Shown here piece after piece: positions 24,186 through 35,818 of a stretch of DNA of 64,000 nt. The translations under genes and the position numbers were made by a program. The stretch spans positions 23,479,815 to 23,543,814 of the forward strand of contig NC_089238.1 in NCBI RefSeq assembly GCF_963924675.1, written 5' to 3'. Every line of letters starts with the position of its first letter. Within the stretch, counting starts at the first letter, position 1. The notes beneath the pieces were generated by a model. That model was not told the origin of the DNA. It saw nothing but the letters and a program-made list of their open reading frames with translations, and searched no databases. This DNA comes from Phocoena phocoena (taxonomy: Eukaryota; Chordata; Mammalia; Artiodactyla; Phocoenidae).

Positions 24186-26825
24186 TGAGGATAGAGGCTC
24201 TCTCTTCAGCATCCATGCTCAGCGGTCCTCTAATAATTGCAATCTGTAGCACTGTACAGTTACAGAATAATTTTTATTTAGGCCAAGCAGGAAACATTAC
24301 TACCTTTTATACAGGAGGAAGCTAAAGTTTAGAAGGTTTTATAATTTCCTCCCCTCCACTCCTTAAATGATTCAAATCAAAAGTGAGTAGAGCTAAAACT
24401 GAATTCCAGGTGGTTGGCCTCCAAATCCAATGTTATTTTTACTGTATCACGTTGTAATTTAAAGTCTGAAAAAGTTTTCCTAAAGTTTGAAAGAATGGCA
24501 GGGTGTACAATCTTGGTGACATTTTGCTAAGTTTCAAGGATATCTTTGCTTAGCAATCAGTAAAGCTTGATTCTGCATAATGCTTTTGTCAGTCCCTTCC
24601 TGATTCTACCCTTTTCAGCCCCAGGTTTGCTGGTATCTCTTTCAGTCCAAATTCTTGAATTATTTAGCATTTCTTAGATAACTTCAGAATTGTTTTCTAA
24701 AAAGTGATCTCATTACATTTAACCAACACCATTCTCGCAGCAGCCTCATCCTTTTCAGGGATTTGGTAAAAGAGTCCCTTGCTCTAAGTTCAGTATAACT
24801 CTAAATGTTTCCTAAGTAACCATTCGCTGCTCTCCCGATTTTTCTGTTGACTTAACTTTCCTCAAGGAACATGCTCCTTTTAGTTTCTCCTAGGGTGTCT
24901 GGAACTATTTCAAATAATTCTCCTTTTTTCTTCTGTTTATTCTCTAAGTCTTTTAATAAATTCCCTTACATTTAAAAATCTTATATTATTGGATTTAATT
25001 GCATTTTCCTCCATATATTCTTCTGGTACCTATTTATTATAACACTAATTCTTCATCCCCAGAGTTACATATCCAGGTAGTCCTCTTAACTGCTCCAAGT
25101 TTAATTCAAGTTTTTAATTTTAATATTTTCCCTTCCTCATTTATGTAAGGATATTTCTACACCTTGGGGCTATCTTTAAACCCTTTAAACCAAAACTCTG
25201 TTTTGGAGAAGAGATGAGTCTTCTATAAAATGTGAATTGAATCTCAAACCTAACTTTGAATTTTTTAGCTATTGGGAAACAAAAAGGAAAGCTGTAATAA
25301 CTTAGTAGTAATTTAGTAATATATGCCCAAATGGAAAGATTATTGTAGTTATATATCCAAATGGAAAGATTATTGGTTTTTTTGTGTGTGTGGTTGTTTT
25401 TTTCTTTTTTTCTGTTTTATGGTTTTATGTTCTGTTCTCTAGGCTTTTGCAATAAAGAAAGCTATCACTAAAATCTCAGATAAGTAACCACATAGCTCTA
25501 CTTTACTCAGTTTAAGATGCTTTTAGTGGCCATTTTACTTCATACAGTGCTTGTTATTTAAAGTAACTACTTAGTCTCCTTAAGTCATTTTTGATGTTCC
25601 AGTCCTTGAGCTATGATACAAACAGCTATCCATCCATTCTGCTTCATTTTATGTATTTTTTCTGTACTGAGCAATTCATGAACACCCATTAAAACTATAG
25701 TACTGTAAAGTCCTTTTTCTTTCAGAAAGTATGATTGGATAGCTTAGGGAGTTAAAGCATAAGGTTAATGAATAGGAGATTGTAAATTTAGTTTCCATGC
25801 TTGCCAGTTAATTTTTTGGATTCCATGGTGGGTTTTAAATCACCTAGTCCAAACCCATCATCTTTTCTAGGAAAGCTTTCATTTATGCAATAAATAGCTT
25901 TATTACAAACTATCTCCCAGGTAAACGTCACTTTACTTTAGTTCCCGTAAGTAAGTGTTGAGGTAACGCCTTGCAAGAATCAAATTGGTGAATGTTCTGT
26001 TTACAGTCACCTAATATTAATATGTGCATTAGCTAATCATGGAATAATTTTCTGATAATGTCTTGTGCCAGTAAAATACTTTTAATTCTTACAACATACG
26101 TATTATATTTGCCAATAAATGTAAGATCACAATAGGAGTGTGTTTCTGTTTCTAAATAGCTTGCTGTTGCCAGAGTTTTAAATAACCAGTAAATAATAAA
26201 TTAACATATTTGTGAATTTCAATTAAGTCCAATTATTCAACCAATTGCATTGGGAAAGAAAATTAAAATGTTAAGAATTCGACCTTTTCTCTAGTCCAGG
26301 TACAGTGTTTCTGTCTTTTGTAATGCTTTATTTAGAAGACAGTTTCCAAATTCATCCCTTAGCTGTCTTTTTGCATCATTTTTAAACATAGAACCTTGGA
26401 CTGGCTATATTATGTATCTCCTCCAGTACAGAATTTTTTATGTTTTTGCCTTTTGAATAAGTTATTTTCTCTCACTTCTCAAAATACTGTGAATAGTCTT
26501 AATAACACATATACCTCACACTGTAAGTGGAAGTTTTCTGGTATTACTAGGTTAAATGCCTGTAAGCGTTGGTGCACTGGGGGCTAGTGGAGACTCCTAG
26601 GGCATTGGAGGACTGCTTTTTTAAGCAAAAAAACCAGTCGGCAGTGAATGTTTTTGCATTCATTGTCAGAGCATATGACTCCTACGGGCTCTTCTAACTC
26701 TTAGGTTCTGAGAATTTAGAATTCTTATGCATGTACTGTTTGGTTTCCATTTGAAGTATGCAAGAATAGGTATGATTGTGCTGGGTGCATGTGCAGTTAG
26801 GAAGCTGCCTTAGGTTCTTAACTGG
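24186..26825. other. Intron, possible MIR near 24290-24455, otherwise unassigned
   Basis: The stretch tacaggaggaagctaaagtt to tggttggcctccaaatccaa looks like a decayed minus-strand MIR. The remaining 2.3 kb is AT-rich with no recognisable element or gene. Confidence 0.4.
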
Positions 26826-27240
26826 TTACCTATTATTTCAAATAAACAACCCCAAACTTAGAAGCATAAAACAACAACAATCTTTTATTATTGTTAACTC
26901 TCATGGTTCAGAGGGTTGACTAGGCTAAGCTAGGGTGCTTAGGGTCTCATGTGTTTGCCATCAGTTGTGGCTGGGGCTAGAGTCAACTTTGAAGGCTTCC
27001 TCACTCAGGTATCAGAGTGTTGACTGGGACTTTGGCAAGAGCTGTCTGCCAGAAGACCCTTATATGAAGTTTTTCCATATAGTTTCCTCACAGCATGGTG
27101 GCTAGGTTCCAAGGTTCAGTGTCTCAAAACCCACAGGCCAGGTGGGAGCTGTATTTCTTTTCATGACCTAGTCTCGGAAATCATGCAGCATAACTTTCAC
27201 TACATCCTGTTTGTTAGAGTCAGTAAGACCAGGCCATATT
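26826..27240 (-). mobile_element. Probable mammalian-wide LTR (MaLR/ERVL type)
   Basis: Shows the pattern ttattgttaactctcatggt, agagggttgactaggctaag, tcacagcatggtggct and atgacctagtctcggaaatc, which I recall from reversed mammalian MaLR/ERVL LTRs. It is old and diverged, the family is not certain, and no ends were confirmed. Confidence 0.5.
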
Positions 27241-27292
27241 CTAGTGATTCTCCACCTTGTGATGGGAGAAGTGTCAAAGATTTTGAAGACGT

Positions 27293-27507
27293 GGGCTTCC
27301 CTGGTGGTGCAGTGGTTGAGAGTCCGCCTGCTGATTCAGGGGACACAGGTTCGTGCCCCGGTCCGGGAAGATCCCATATGCTGCGGAGCAGCTGGGCCCG
27401 TGAGCCATGGACGCTGAGCCTGCGCGTCCGGAGCCTGTGCTCCGCAATGGGAGAGGCCACAACAGTGAGAGGCCTGCGTACTGCAAAAAAAAAAAAAAAA
27501 AAAAAAA
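27293..27507 (+). mobile_element. CHR SINE, short poly(A) type
   Basis: Starts gggcttccctggtggtgcag. The A box tggtgcagtgg and B box ggttcgtgcccc are visible, the full internal segment is present, and it ends with 24 A. The diverged target duplication (aaagattttgaagacgtg / aaagacttcaaagatgtg) lies at 27276-27292 and 27505-27522. Confidence 0.92.
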
Positions 27508-27527
27508 GACTTCAAAGATGTGTTTTG

Positions 27528-27815
27528 TTTTTTTTTTAAACATCTTTATTGGAGTATAATTGCTTTACAATGTCGTGTTAGTTTCTGCTGTATAACAAAG
27601 TGAATCAGCTATACGTATACATATATATCCCCATATCCCCTCCCTCCCACCCTCCCTATCCCACCCCTCTAGGTGGTCACAAAGCACCGAGCTGATCTCC
27701 CTGTGCTATGCAGCAGCTTCCCACTAGCCATCCATTTTACATTTGGTAGTGTATATATGTCAATGCTAATCTCTCACTTCGTCCCATTTTACCCTTCCCC
27801 CTCCCTGTGTCCTCA
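27528..27815 (-). mobile_element. 5'-truncated L1, 3'UTR only
   Basis: Reversed poly(A) followed by aacatctttattggagtata and the standard 3'UTR to tgtgtcctcaatg. It inserted right behind the SINE at 27293. agatgtgttt at its left and agacgtgtgtt at its right may be a decayed target duplication. Confidence 0.9.
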
Positions 27816-28199
27816 ATGCAGACGTGTGTTAAACCACCACATAGTCTTCATTTGGACTTTATTCCTTCTTGTCATTTCTCTAAAGTGACTTTGGCTATGA
27901 AAAGAGACTGTGTCCCTTGTCGTAAGTATACTAGCAGTACCACATGAATTGTTATGGAATTTGTTTAACCTGTGGAAGCATCAGGTACTTCTTCAGGCAG
28001 TGTAAAGCTAGATAGCAGATTTGAGGCAGTAGGGCAGTATCTTAATCCCAGATTATTGGCTCAGTTGTTCTTGAGAACCAGGGTAAAATGATCTGCATAG
28101 ATTCTAGTAGGGAAGAGAGTTTTCACCAAAGAGAAAGTAAGGATGCATTTGAAAGCCAGGGCATCTCTCAGGGCTTAGTTTCCTCATTTTAAAAGTAGA
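27816..28199. other. Intron without recognisable elements
   Basis: Short unassigned stretch between L1 copies. Confidence 0.5.
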
Positions 28200-28855
28200 G
28201 GGGATAAACAAAAGAAATGCAAGACTTGTACATCAAAAACTATAAAATATTGTTGAAAAAAGTTAAGACATACAAGAATGGAAAGATATCCTGTGTTCAA
28301 TGTACTCTATATCAAAAATCTGTCTTTTTTATACAAATTGACAAACTGATCCTAAAATTTATATGGAAATGCAAGGGACCCAGAATACAACATTGAAGAA
28401 CAAAGTTGGAGGAGTCACACTTGGCAACTTCAAAATTTACTACAATAATGAGCTTACTGTAGTTATAGTAATCTTCTACAATACTTTAAAAGTGTGGTAC
28501 TGGTATAACAACAGATATAGAGATCAATGCAGTAGAATTAATGATCTAGAAATAAACCCATCTATGGTCAGTTGATTTTGACAAAGGTACAAAGATAATT
28601 GATAGAGAAAGAGTAGTCTTTTCAACAAATGGTGCTGGGACAACTGGATAGCCATATGTAAAGGAATGAATTTGGATCCCTACTTCATATCATGTACAAA
28701 AATTAACTGGAAGTGGGTCAATGACTTGTAGTAAGAGCTAAAAGTATAAGACTCTTAGAAGAAAACGTAGTTATAGATGATTGTGACCTTGGGTTAGACA
28801 AGGTCACACCTTAGCTATGGCACCTAAAGCACAAGTAACCAAAATAAAAAAAAAT
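28200..28855 (+). mobile_element. Old L1M ORF2 fragment in gene-sense orientation
   Basis: Contains aaatttatatggaaatgcaa, aacaaatggtgctgggacaa and caagtaaccaaaataaaaaa, L1 ORF2 sequence in forward orientation with many lesions. It is one of only two sense-oriented L1 fragments seen here. Confidence 0.8.
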
Positions 28856-28874
28856 TTTTTTTAAATATGTTTTT

Positions 28875-29244
28875 TTTTTAAACATCTTTATTGGGGTATA
28901 ATTGCTTTACAATAGTGTGTTAGTTTCTGCTTTATAACAAAGTGAATCAGTTATACATATACATATGTTACCATATGTCTTCCCTCTTGCGTTTCCCTCC
29001 CTCCCACTCTCCCTATCCCACCCCTCCAGGCTGTCACAAAGCACCGAGCTAATATCCCTGTGTCTTGCGGCTGCTTCCCCCTAGCTATCTACCTTACTAT
29101 GTTTGTTAGTGTGTATATGTCCATGACTCTCGCCCTGTCAAAGCTCACCCTTCCCCCTCCCCATATCCTCAAGTCCGTTCTCCGGTAGGTCTGCGTCTTT
29201 ATTCCTGTCTTACCCCTAGGTTCTTCATGACATTTTTTTCCCCC
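28875..29244 (-). mobile_element. L1 3'UTR of the full-length copy
   Basis: Standard L1 3'UTR between the poly(A) and the ORF2 stop. Here the stop codon is followed directly by a short A-rich stretch, without the extra module found at 22673 and 44888. It serves as the reference form for this family in the window. Confidence 0.85.
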
Positions 29245-32200
29245 TTAAATTCCATATATATGTGTTAGCATACGGTATTTGTCTTTTTCTTTCTGACTTA
29301 CTTCACTCTGTATGACAGACTCTAGGTCTATCCATCTCATTACAAATAGCTCAATTTCATTCTTTTTAAGGCTGAGTAATATTCCATTGTATATATGTGC
29401 CACATCTTCTTTATCCATTCATCCGATGATGGACGCTTAGGTTGTTTCCATCTCCAGGCTATTGTAAATAGAGCTGCAATGAACATTTTGGTACATGACT
29501 CTTTTTGAATTTTGGTTTTCTCAGGGTATATGCCCAGTGGTGGGATTGCTGGGTCATATGGTAATTCTATTTGTAGTGTTTTTTTTTTTCTATTTGTAGT
29601 TTTTTAAGGAACCTCCATACTGTTCTCCATAGTGGCTGAACCAATTCACATTCCCACCAGCAGTGCAAGAGTGTTCCCTTTTCTCCACACCCTCTCCAGC
29701 ATTTATTGTTTCTAGATTTTTTGATGATGGCCATTCTGACTGGTGTGAGATGATCTCTCATTGTAGTTTTGATTTGCATTTCTCTAATGATTAATGATGT
29801 TGAGCATTCTTTCATGTGTTTGTTGGCATTCTGTATATCTTCTTTGAAGAAATGTCTGTTTAGGTCTTCTGCCCATTTTTAGATGGGGTTGTTTGTTTTT
29901 TTGGTATTGAGCTGCATGAGCTGCTTGTAAATTTTGGAGATTAATCCTTTGTCAGTTGCTGCATTTGCAAATATTTTCTCCCATTCTGAGGGTTGTCTTT
30001 TTGTCTTGTTTATGGTTTCCTTTGCTGTGCAAAAGCTTTGAAGTTTCATTAGGTCCCATTTGTTTATTTTTGTTTTTATTTCCATTACTCTAGGAGGTGG
30101 GTCAGAAAGGATCTTGCTGTGATTTATGTCATAGAGTGTTCTGCCTATGTTTTCCTCTAAGAATTTGATACTTTCTGGCCTTACATTTAGATCTTTAATC
30201 CATTTTGAGCTTATTTTTGTGTATGGTGTTAGGGAGTGATCTAATCTCATACTTTTACATGTACCTGTCCAGTTTTCCCAGCACCATTTATTGAAGAGGC
30301 TGTCCTTTCTCCACTGTACATTCCTGCCACCTTTATCAAAGATAAGGTGTCCATATGTGCGTGGGTTTATCTCTGGGCTTTCTATCCTGTTCCACTGATC
30401 TATCTTTCTGTTTTTGTGCCACTACCATACTGTCTTGATTACTGTAGCTTTGTAGTATAGTCTGAAGTCAGGGAGCCTGATTCCTCCAGCTCCTTTTTTC
30501 GTTCTCAAGATTGCTTTGGCTATTCGGGGTCTTTTGTGTTTCCATACAAATTGCGAAATTTTTTGTTCTAGTTCTGTGAAAAATGCCAGTGGTAGTTTGA
30601 TAGGGATTGCATTGAATCTATAGATTGCTTTGGGTAGTAGAGTCATTTTCACAATGTTGATTCTTCCCATCCAAGAACATGGTATATCTCTCCATCTATT
30701 TGTATCATCTTTAATTTCTTTCATCAGTGTCTTATAATTTTCTGCATACAGGTCTTTCGTCTCCTTAGGTAGGTTTATTCCTAGATATTTTATTCTTTTT
30801 CTTGCAATGGTAAATGGGAGTGTTTTCTTGATTTCACTTTCAGATTTTTCATCATTAGTATATAAGAATGCCAGAGATTTCTGTGCATTAATTTTGTATC
30901 CTGCTACTTTACCAAATTCATTGATTAGCACTAGTAGTTTTGGTAGCATCTTTAGGATTCTCTATGTATAGTATCATGTCATCTGCAAACAGTGACAGCT
31001 TTACTTCTTGTTTTCCAATTTGGATTCCTTTTATTTCCTTTTCTTCTCTGATTGCTGTGGCTAAAAGTTCCAAAACTATGTTGAATAAGAGTGGTGAGAG
31101 TGCGCAACCTTGTCTTGTTCCTGATCTTAGTGGAAATGCTTTCAGTTTTTCACCATTGAGGATGATGTTTGCTGTGGGCTTGTCATACATGGCCTTTATT
31201 ATGTTGAGGAAAGTTGCCTCTATGCCTACTTTCTGCAGGGTTTTTATCATAAATGGGTGTTGAATTTTGTCGAAAGCTTTCTCTGCATCTATTGAGATGA
31301 CCATATGGTTTTTCTCCTTCAGTTTGTTAATATGGTGTATCACATTGATTGATTTGCGTATATTGAAGAATCCTTGCATTCCTGGAATAAACCCCACTCG
31401 ATCATGGTGTATGATCCTTTTAATGTGCTGTTGGATTCTGTTTGCTACTATTTTGTTGAGGATTTTTGCATCTATGTTCATCAGTGATACTGGCCTGTAG
31501 TTTTCTTTCTTTGTGACATCCTTGTCTGGTTTTGGTATCAAGGTGATGGTGGCCTCGTAGAAGGAATTTGGGAGTGTTCCTCCCTCTGCTATATTTTGGA
31601 AGAGTTCGAGAAGGATAGGTGTTAGCTCTTTTCTAAATATTTGATAGAATTCACCTGTGAAGCCATCTGGTCCTGGGCTTTTGTTTGTTGGAAGATTTTT
31701 AATCACAGTTTCAATTTCAGTGCTTGTGATTGGTCTGTTCATATTTTCTATTTCTTCCTGATTCAGTCTTGGCAGGTTGTGCATTTCTAAGAATTTGTCC
31801 ATTTCTTCCAGATTGTCCATTTTATTGGCATAGAGTTGCTTGTAGTAATCTCTCATGATTTTTTTTATTGCTGCAGTGTCAGTTGTTACTTCTCCTTTTT
31901 CATTTCTAATTCTATTGATTTGAGTCTTCTCCCTTTTTTTCTTGATGAGTCTGGCTAGTGGTTTATCTATTTTGTTTATCTTCTCAAAGAACCAGCTTTT
32001 AGTTTTATTGATCTTTGCTATCGTTTCCTTCATTGCTTTTTCATTTATTTCTGATCTGATTTTTATGATTTCTTTCCTTCTGCTAGCTTTTGGGTTTTTT
32101 TGTTCTTCTTTCTCTAATTGCTTGAGGTGCAAGGTTAGGTTGTTTATTCAAGATGTTTCCTGCTTCTTAAGGTGGGCTTGTATTGCTATAAACTTCCCCC

Positions 32201-33063
32201 TTAGAACTGCTTTTGCTGCATCCCATAGGTTTTGGGTCGTTGTGTCTCCATTGTCATTTGTTTCTAGGTATTTTTTTATTTTCTCTTTGGTTTCTTCAGT
32301 GATCACTTCATTATTAAGTAGTGTATTGTTTAGCCTCCATGTGTTTGTATTTTTTACAGATCTTTTCCTGTAATTGATATCTAGTCTCATGGCGTTGTGG
32401 TCAGAAAAGATACTTGATACAATTTCAATTTTCTTAAATTTACCAAGGCTTGATTTGTGACCCAAGATATGATCTATCCTGGAGAATGTTCCATGAGCAC
32501 TTGAGAAGAAAGTGTATTCTGTTGTTTTTGGATGGAGTGTCCTATAAATATCAATTAAGTCCATCTTGTTTAATGTATCATTTAAAGCTTGTGTTTCCTT
32601 ATTATTTTCATTTTGGATGATCTGTCCATGGGTGAAAGTGGGGTGTTAAAGTCCCCTACTATGAATGTGTTACTGTCGATCTCCCCTTTTATGGCTGTTA
32701 GTATTTGCCTTATGTATTGAGGTGCTCCTATGTTGGGTGCATAAATATTTACAATTGTTATATCTTCTTCTTGGATCGATCCCTTGATCATTATATAGTA
32801 TCCTTCTTTGTCTCTTTTAATAGTCCTTATTTTAAAGTCTATTTTGTTTGATATGAGAATTGCTACTCCAGCTTTCTTTTGGTTTCCATTTGCATGGAAT
32901 ATCTTTTTCCATCCCCTTACTTTCAGTGTGTATGTGTCTCTAGGTCTGAAGTGGGTCTCTTGTAGACAGCATATATAAAGGTCTTGTTTTTGTATCCATT
33001 CAGCCAATCTGTGTCTTTTGGTGGGAGCATTTAGTCCATTTACATTTAAGGTAACTATCGATA
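29245..33063 (-). pseudogene. L1 ORF2 (endonuclease/reverse transcriptase), broken
   Basis: About 1,270 codons, the usual ORF2 length, in at least six open pieces. From the N-terminus: the AP-like endonuclease ([23 protein letters not shown] at 33007-32582; [10 protein letters not shown] near 32400), the linker, and the reverse transcriptase (32132-30918). The RT includes the [13 protein letters not shown] motif and the catalytic FADDMILY box at 30970-30992. The Cys-rich C-terminus ([19 protein letters not shown]) is at 29567-29815. One break is a 2-bp deletion near 30939: tagttttggtagc here, against tagttttctggtagc at 63730. Another shift lies between 32148 and 32132, and more lie downstream. 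ORF2 normally nicks DNA and copies L1 RNA. Confidence 0.92.
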
Positions 33064-33140
33064 TTTATGTTCCTATTCCCATTTTCTAAATTGTTTTGGG
33101 TGCGTTATTATAGGTCTTTTCCTTCTCTTGCATTTCTTGT

Positions 33141-34025
33141 CTAGAGAAGTTCCTTTAGCATTTGTTGTAAAACTGGTTTGGTGGTGCTGAACTCTCAGCT
33201 TTTGCTTGTCTGTAAAGGTTTTAATTTCTCCATCGAATTTGAATGAGATCCTTGCTGGGTAGAGTAGTCTTGGTTGCAGGTTTTTCTCCTTCATCACTTT
33301 CAGTATGTCCTGCCACTCCCTTCTGGCTTGTAGGGTTTCTGCTGAGAGATCGGCTGTTAACCTTATGGGGATTCCCTTGTGTGTTATTTTTCCCTTGCTG
33401 CTTTTAATATGCTTTCTTTGTATTTAATTTTTGACAGTTTGATTAATATGTGTCTTGGCGTATTTCTCCTTGTATTTATCCTGTATGGGACTCTCTGTGC
33501 TTCCTGGACTTGATTAACTATTTCCTTTCCCATATTAGGGAAGTTTTCTACTATAATCTCTTCAAATATTTTCTCAGTCCCTTTCTTTTTCTCTTCTTCT
33601 TCTGGAACCCCTATAATTCGAATGTTGGTGTGTTTAATGTTGTCCCAGAGGTCTCTGAGACTGTCCTCAGTTCTTTTCATTCTTTTTTCTTTATTCTGCT
33701 CTGCAGTAGTTATTTCCACTATTTTATCTTCCAGGTCACTTATCCGTTCTCCTGCCTCAGTTATTCTGCTATTGATCCCATCTAGAGTACTTTTAATTTC
33801 ATTTATTGCGTTGTTCATCGTTGCTTGTTTCATGTTTATTTCTTGTAGGTCCTTGTTAACTGTTTCTTGCATTTTGTCCATTCTGCTTCCAAGATTTCGG
33901 ATCATCCTTACTATCATTATTCTGAATTCTTTTTTAGGTAGACTGCCTATTTCCTCTTCATTTGTTAGGTCTGGTGCATTTTTATCTTGCTCCTTCATCT
34001 GCTGTGTGTTTTTCTGTCGTCTCAT
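33141..34025 (-). pseudogene. L1 ORF1 (RNA-binding chaperone), broken by two lesions
   Basis: An open frame of 213 codons from the methionine at 34025 contains the long coiled coil (heptads around IKSTLDGINSRITEAGERIS) and the RRM core (LWDNIKHTNIRIIGVPEEE). It stops at 33384, just after the AAREK tract, because a few bases are missing (gggaaaaataacac), which puts TAA in frame. The C-terminal domain continues in another frame (NLQPRLLYPARISFKFDGE, 33297-33200). A second small deletion near 33205 shifts it again before the normal end at ~33141. ORF1 proteins form RNA-binding trimers that coat L1 RNA. Confidence 0.9.
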
Positions 34026-34570
34026 TTTGCTTATCTTATTGTGTTTGGGGTCTCCTTTTTTCAGTCTGCAGGTTCGTAGTTCCCGTTGTTTTTGATGTCT
34101 GTCTCCAGTGGCTAAGGTTGTTTCAGTCGGTTGTGTAGGCTTCCTGGTTGAGGGGACTAGTGCCTGTGTTGTGGTGGATGAGGCTGGATCTTGTCTCTCT
34201 AGTGGGCAGGTTCACGTCTGGTGGTGTGTTTTGGGGTGTCTGTGGCCTTATTATGATTTTAGGCAGCCTCTCTGCTAATGGGTGGGGTTGTGTTCCTGTT
34301 TTGCTAGTTGTTTTGGCATAGGTTGTCCAGCACTGTGGCTTGCTGGTCGTTGAGTGAAGCTGGGTGCTGGTGTTAAGATGGAGGTCTCTGGGAAATTTCC
34401 GCCGTTTAATATTATGTGGAGCTGGGAGGTCTCTTGTTGACCAGTGTCCTGAAGTTGGCTTTCCTGCCTCAGAGGCAGAGCCCTGACTCCTGGCTGGAGC
34501 ACCAAGAGCCTTTCATCCACACGGCTCAGAATAAAAGGGAGAAAAACTAGAGAGAATTAGTAGAAGTATG

Positions 34571-34690
34571 AGGAAGGAAAGAAGGAAAGGAGGAAAGGAA
34601 GGAAGGAAGAAAGAAGCAAAGAAGAAAGGAGGGAGGGAGGAAGGAAGGAAGGAAGGAGGGAAAGCAGGAAAAAAGACAGAAAGAAAGAAG
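34571..34690 (+). repeat. GGAA/GAAA microsatellite in L1 5'UTR
   Basis: About 120 bp of ggaa, gaaa and ggga words on the + strand. GGAA is the ETS-factor core, but here it is probably just an expanded purine tract. A shorter tract of the same type lies at 34921-34953. Confidence 0.9.
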
Positions 34691-35185
34691 ATACAATAAA
34701 AATAAAATAAAGTATAATAGTTATTGAATTAAAAAATATTTAGAAAAAAAAAAGGGGACGGATAGAACCTTATGACAAATGTTGGAAGCAAAGCTATACA
34801 GAGAAAATGTTACACAGAAGCATACACATACACCTTCACAAAAAGAGGTAAAGGGGGAAAAATCATAAATCTTGCTCTCAGAGACCACCTCCTCAATTTG
34901 GGGTGATTCGTTGTCTAAAGGAGGGAAGGAAGGAAGGAAAGAAAGAACGAAGGTAAAGTATAATAAAGTTATTACAATTAAAATTAATTATTAAGAAAAT
35001 TTTTTTTTTTAAAAACCGTGGACGGATAGAGCCCTAGGACAAATTGTGGAAGCAAGAGTATACAGACAAGATCTCACACAGAAGCATACACGTACACATT
35101 CACAAAAAGAGGAAAAGGGAAAAAATCAGATATTGCTCCTAAATTCCACCTCTTCAATTTGGGATCATTCCTTGTCTATTCAGGT
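34691..35185 (-). repeat. Two tandem ~250-265 bp units in L1 5'UTR
   Basis: The same order of words occurs twice: GGAA tract, taaagtataata, ggacggataga, ggaagca, tatacaga, cacagaagcatacac, cacaaaaagagg and a tcaatttggg block. The ggacggatag landmarks are near 34756 and 35021, about 265 bp apart. This is a duplicated 5'UTR monomer. Confidence 0.85.
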
Positions 35186-35679
35186 ATTCCACAGATGCAG
35201 GGTATATCAAGTTGATTGTGGAGCTTTAATCTGCTTCTTCTGAGGCTGCTGGGAGAGATTTCCCTTTCTCTTCTTTGTTCTCACAGCTCACAGGAGCTCA
35301 GCTTTGGATTTGGCCCTGCCTCTGCGTGTAGGTCGCTGGAGGGCGTCTGTTTTTTGCTCAGACAGGACGGGGTTAAAGGAGCCACTGATTTGGGGGCTCT
35401 GGCTCACTCAGGCCGGGGGTGGGGGGGCAAAGGAGGGGCACTGCGTGCGTGGCGGGCCTGCGGCGTCAGAGGCGGCGTGACGTTGCGGCAGAGGCCAGCG
35501 TGACGTTGCACCAGCCTGAGGCCCACCGTGCGTTCTCCCGGGGAAGTTGTCCCTGGATCCCGGGAACCTGGCAGTGGCGGGCTGCACAGGCTCCGCAGAA
35601 GAGGGGTGTGGAGAGTGACCTGTGCTCGTACACAGGCCCCTTGGTGGCGGCAGCAGCAGCCTTAGCGTCTCCCCCCCTG

Positions 35680-35818
35680 TCTCTGGGGTCCGCGCTTTTA
35701 GCCGCGGCTCGCGCCCGTCTCTGGGGTTCGCACTTTTAGCCGTGGCTCGCGCCCGTCTCTGGGGTTTGCGCTTTTAGCCGCGGCTCGCGCCTGTCTCTGG
35801 AGTTCCTTTAAGCCGCGC
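35680..35818 (-). repeat. 38-bp GC-rich tandem repeat, 3.6 copies, in L1 5'UTR
   Basis: Units begin tctctggggt and contain cttttagccgcggctcgcgc. Copies occupy 35680-35717, 35718-35755 and 35756-35793, plus a degraded partial copy from 35794. The first three differ at only a few bases. There are several CpGs per unit. Confidence 0.95.

Noticed and set aside
27293..27400. tRNA gene
   Set aside because: A and B boxes are present because the SINE derives from tRNA-Glu, but there is no complete cloverleaf, and the body and poly(A) are those of a SINE.
30918..32132. A 404-codon minus-strand open frame as a host gene
   Set aside because: It is the reverse-transcriptase part of L1 ORF2, with the FADDMILY box and L1 sequence on both sides.
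33384..34025. A 213-codon coiled-coil protein as a new gene
   Set aside because: It is truncated L1 ORF1, in the correct place before ORF2 and after the L1 5'UTR.
35680..35818. CRISPR-like array
   Set aside because: Units are directly adjacent with no spacers, lie in an L1 5'UTR, and the genome is mammalian.
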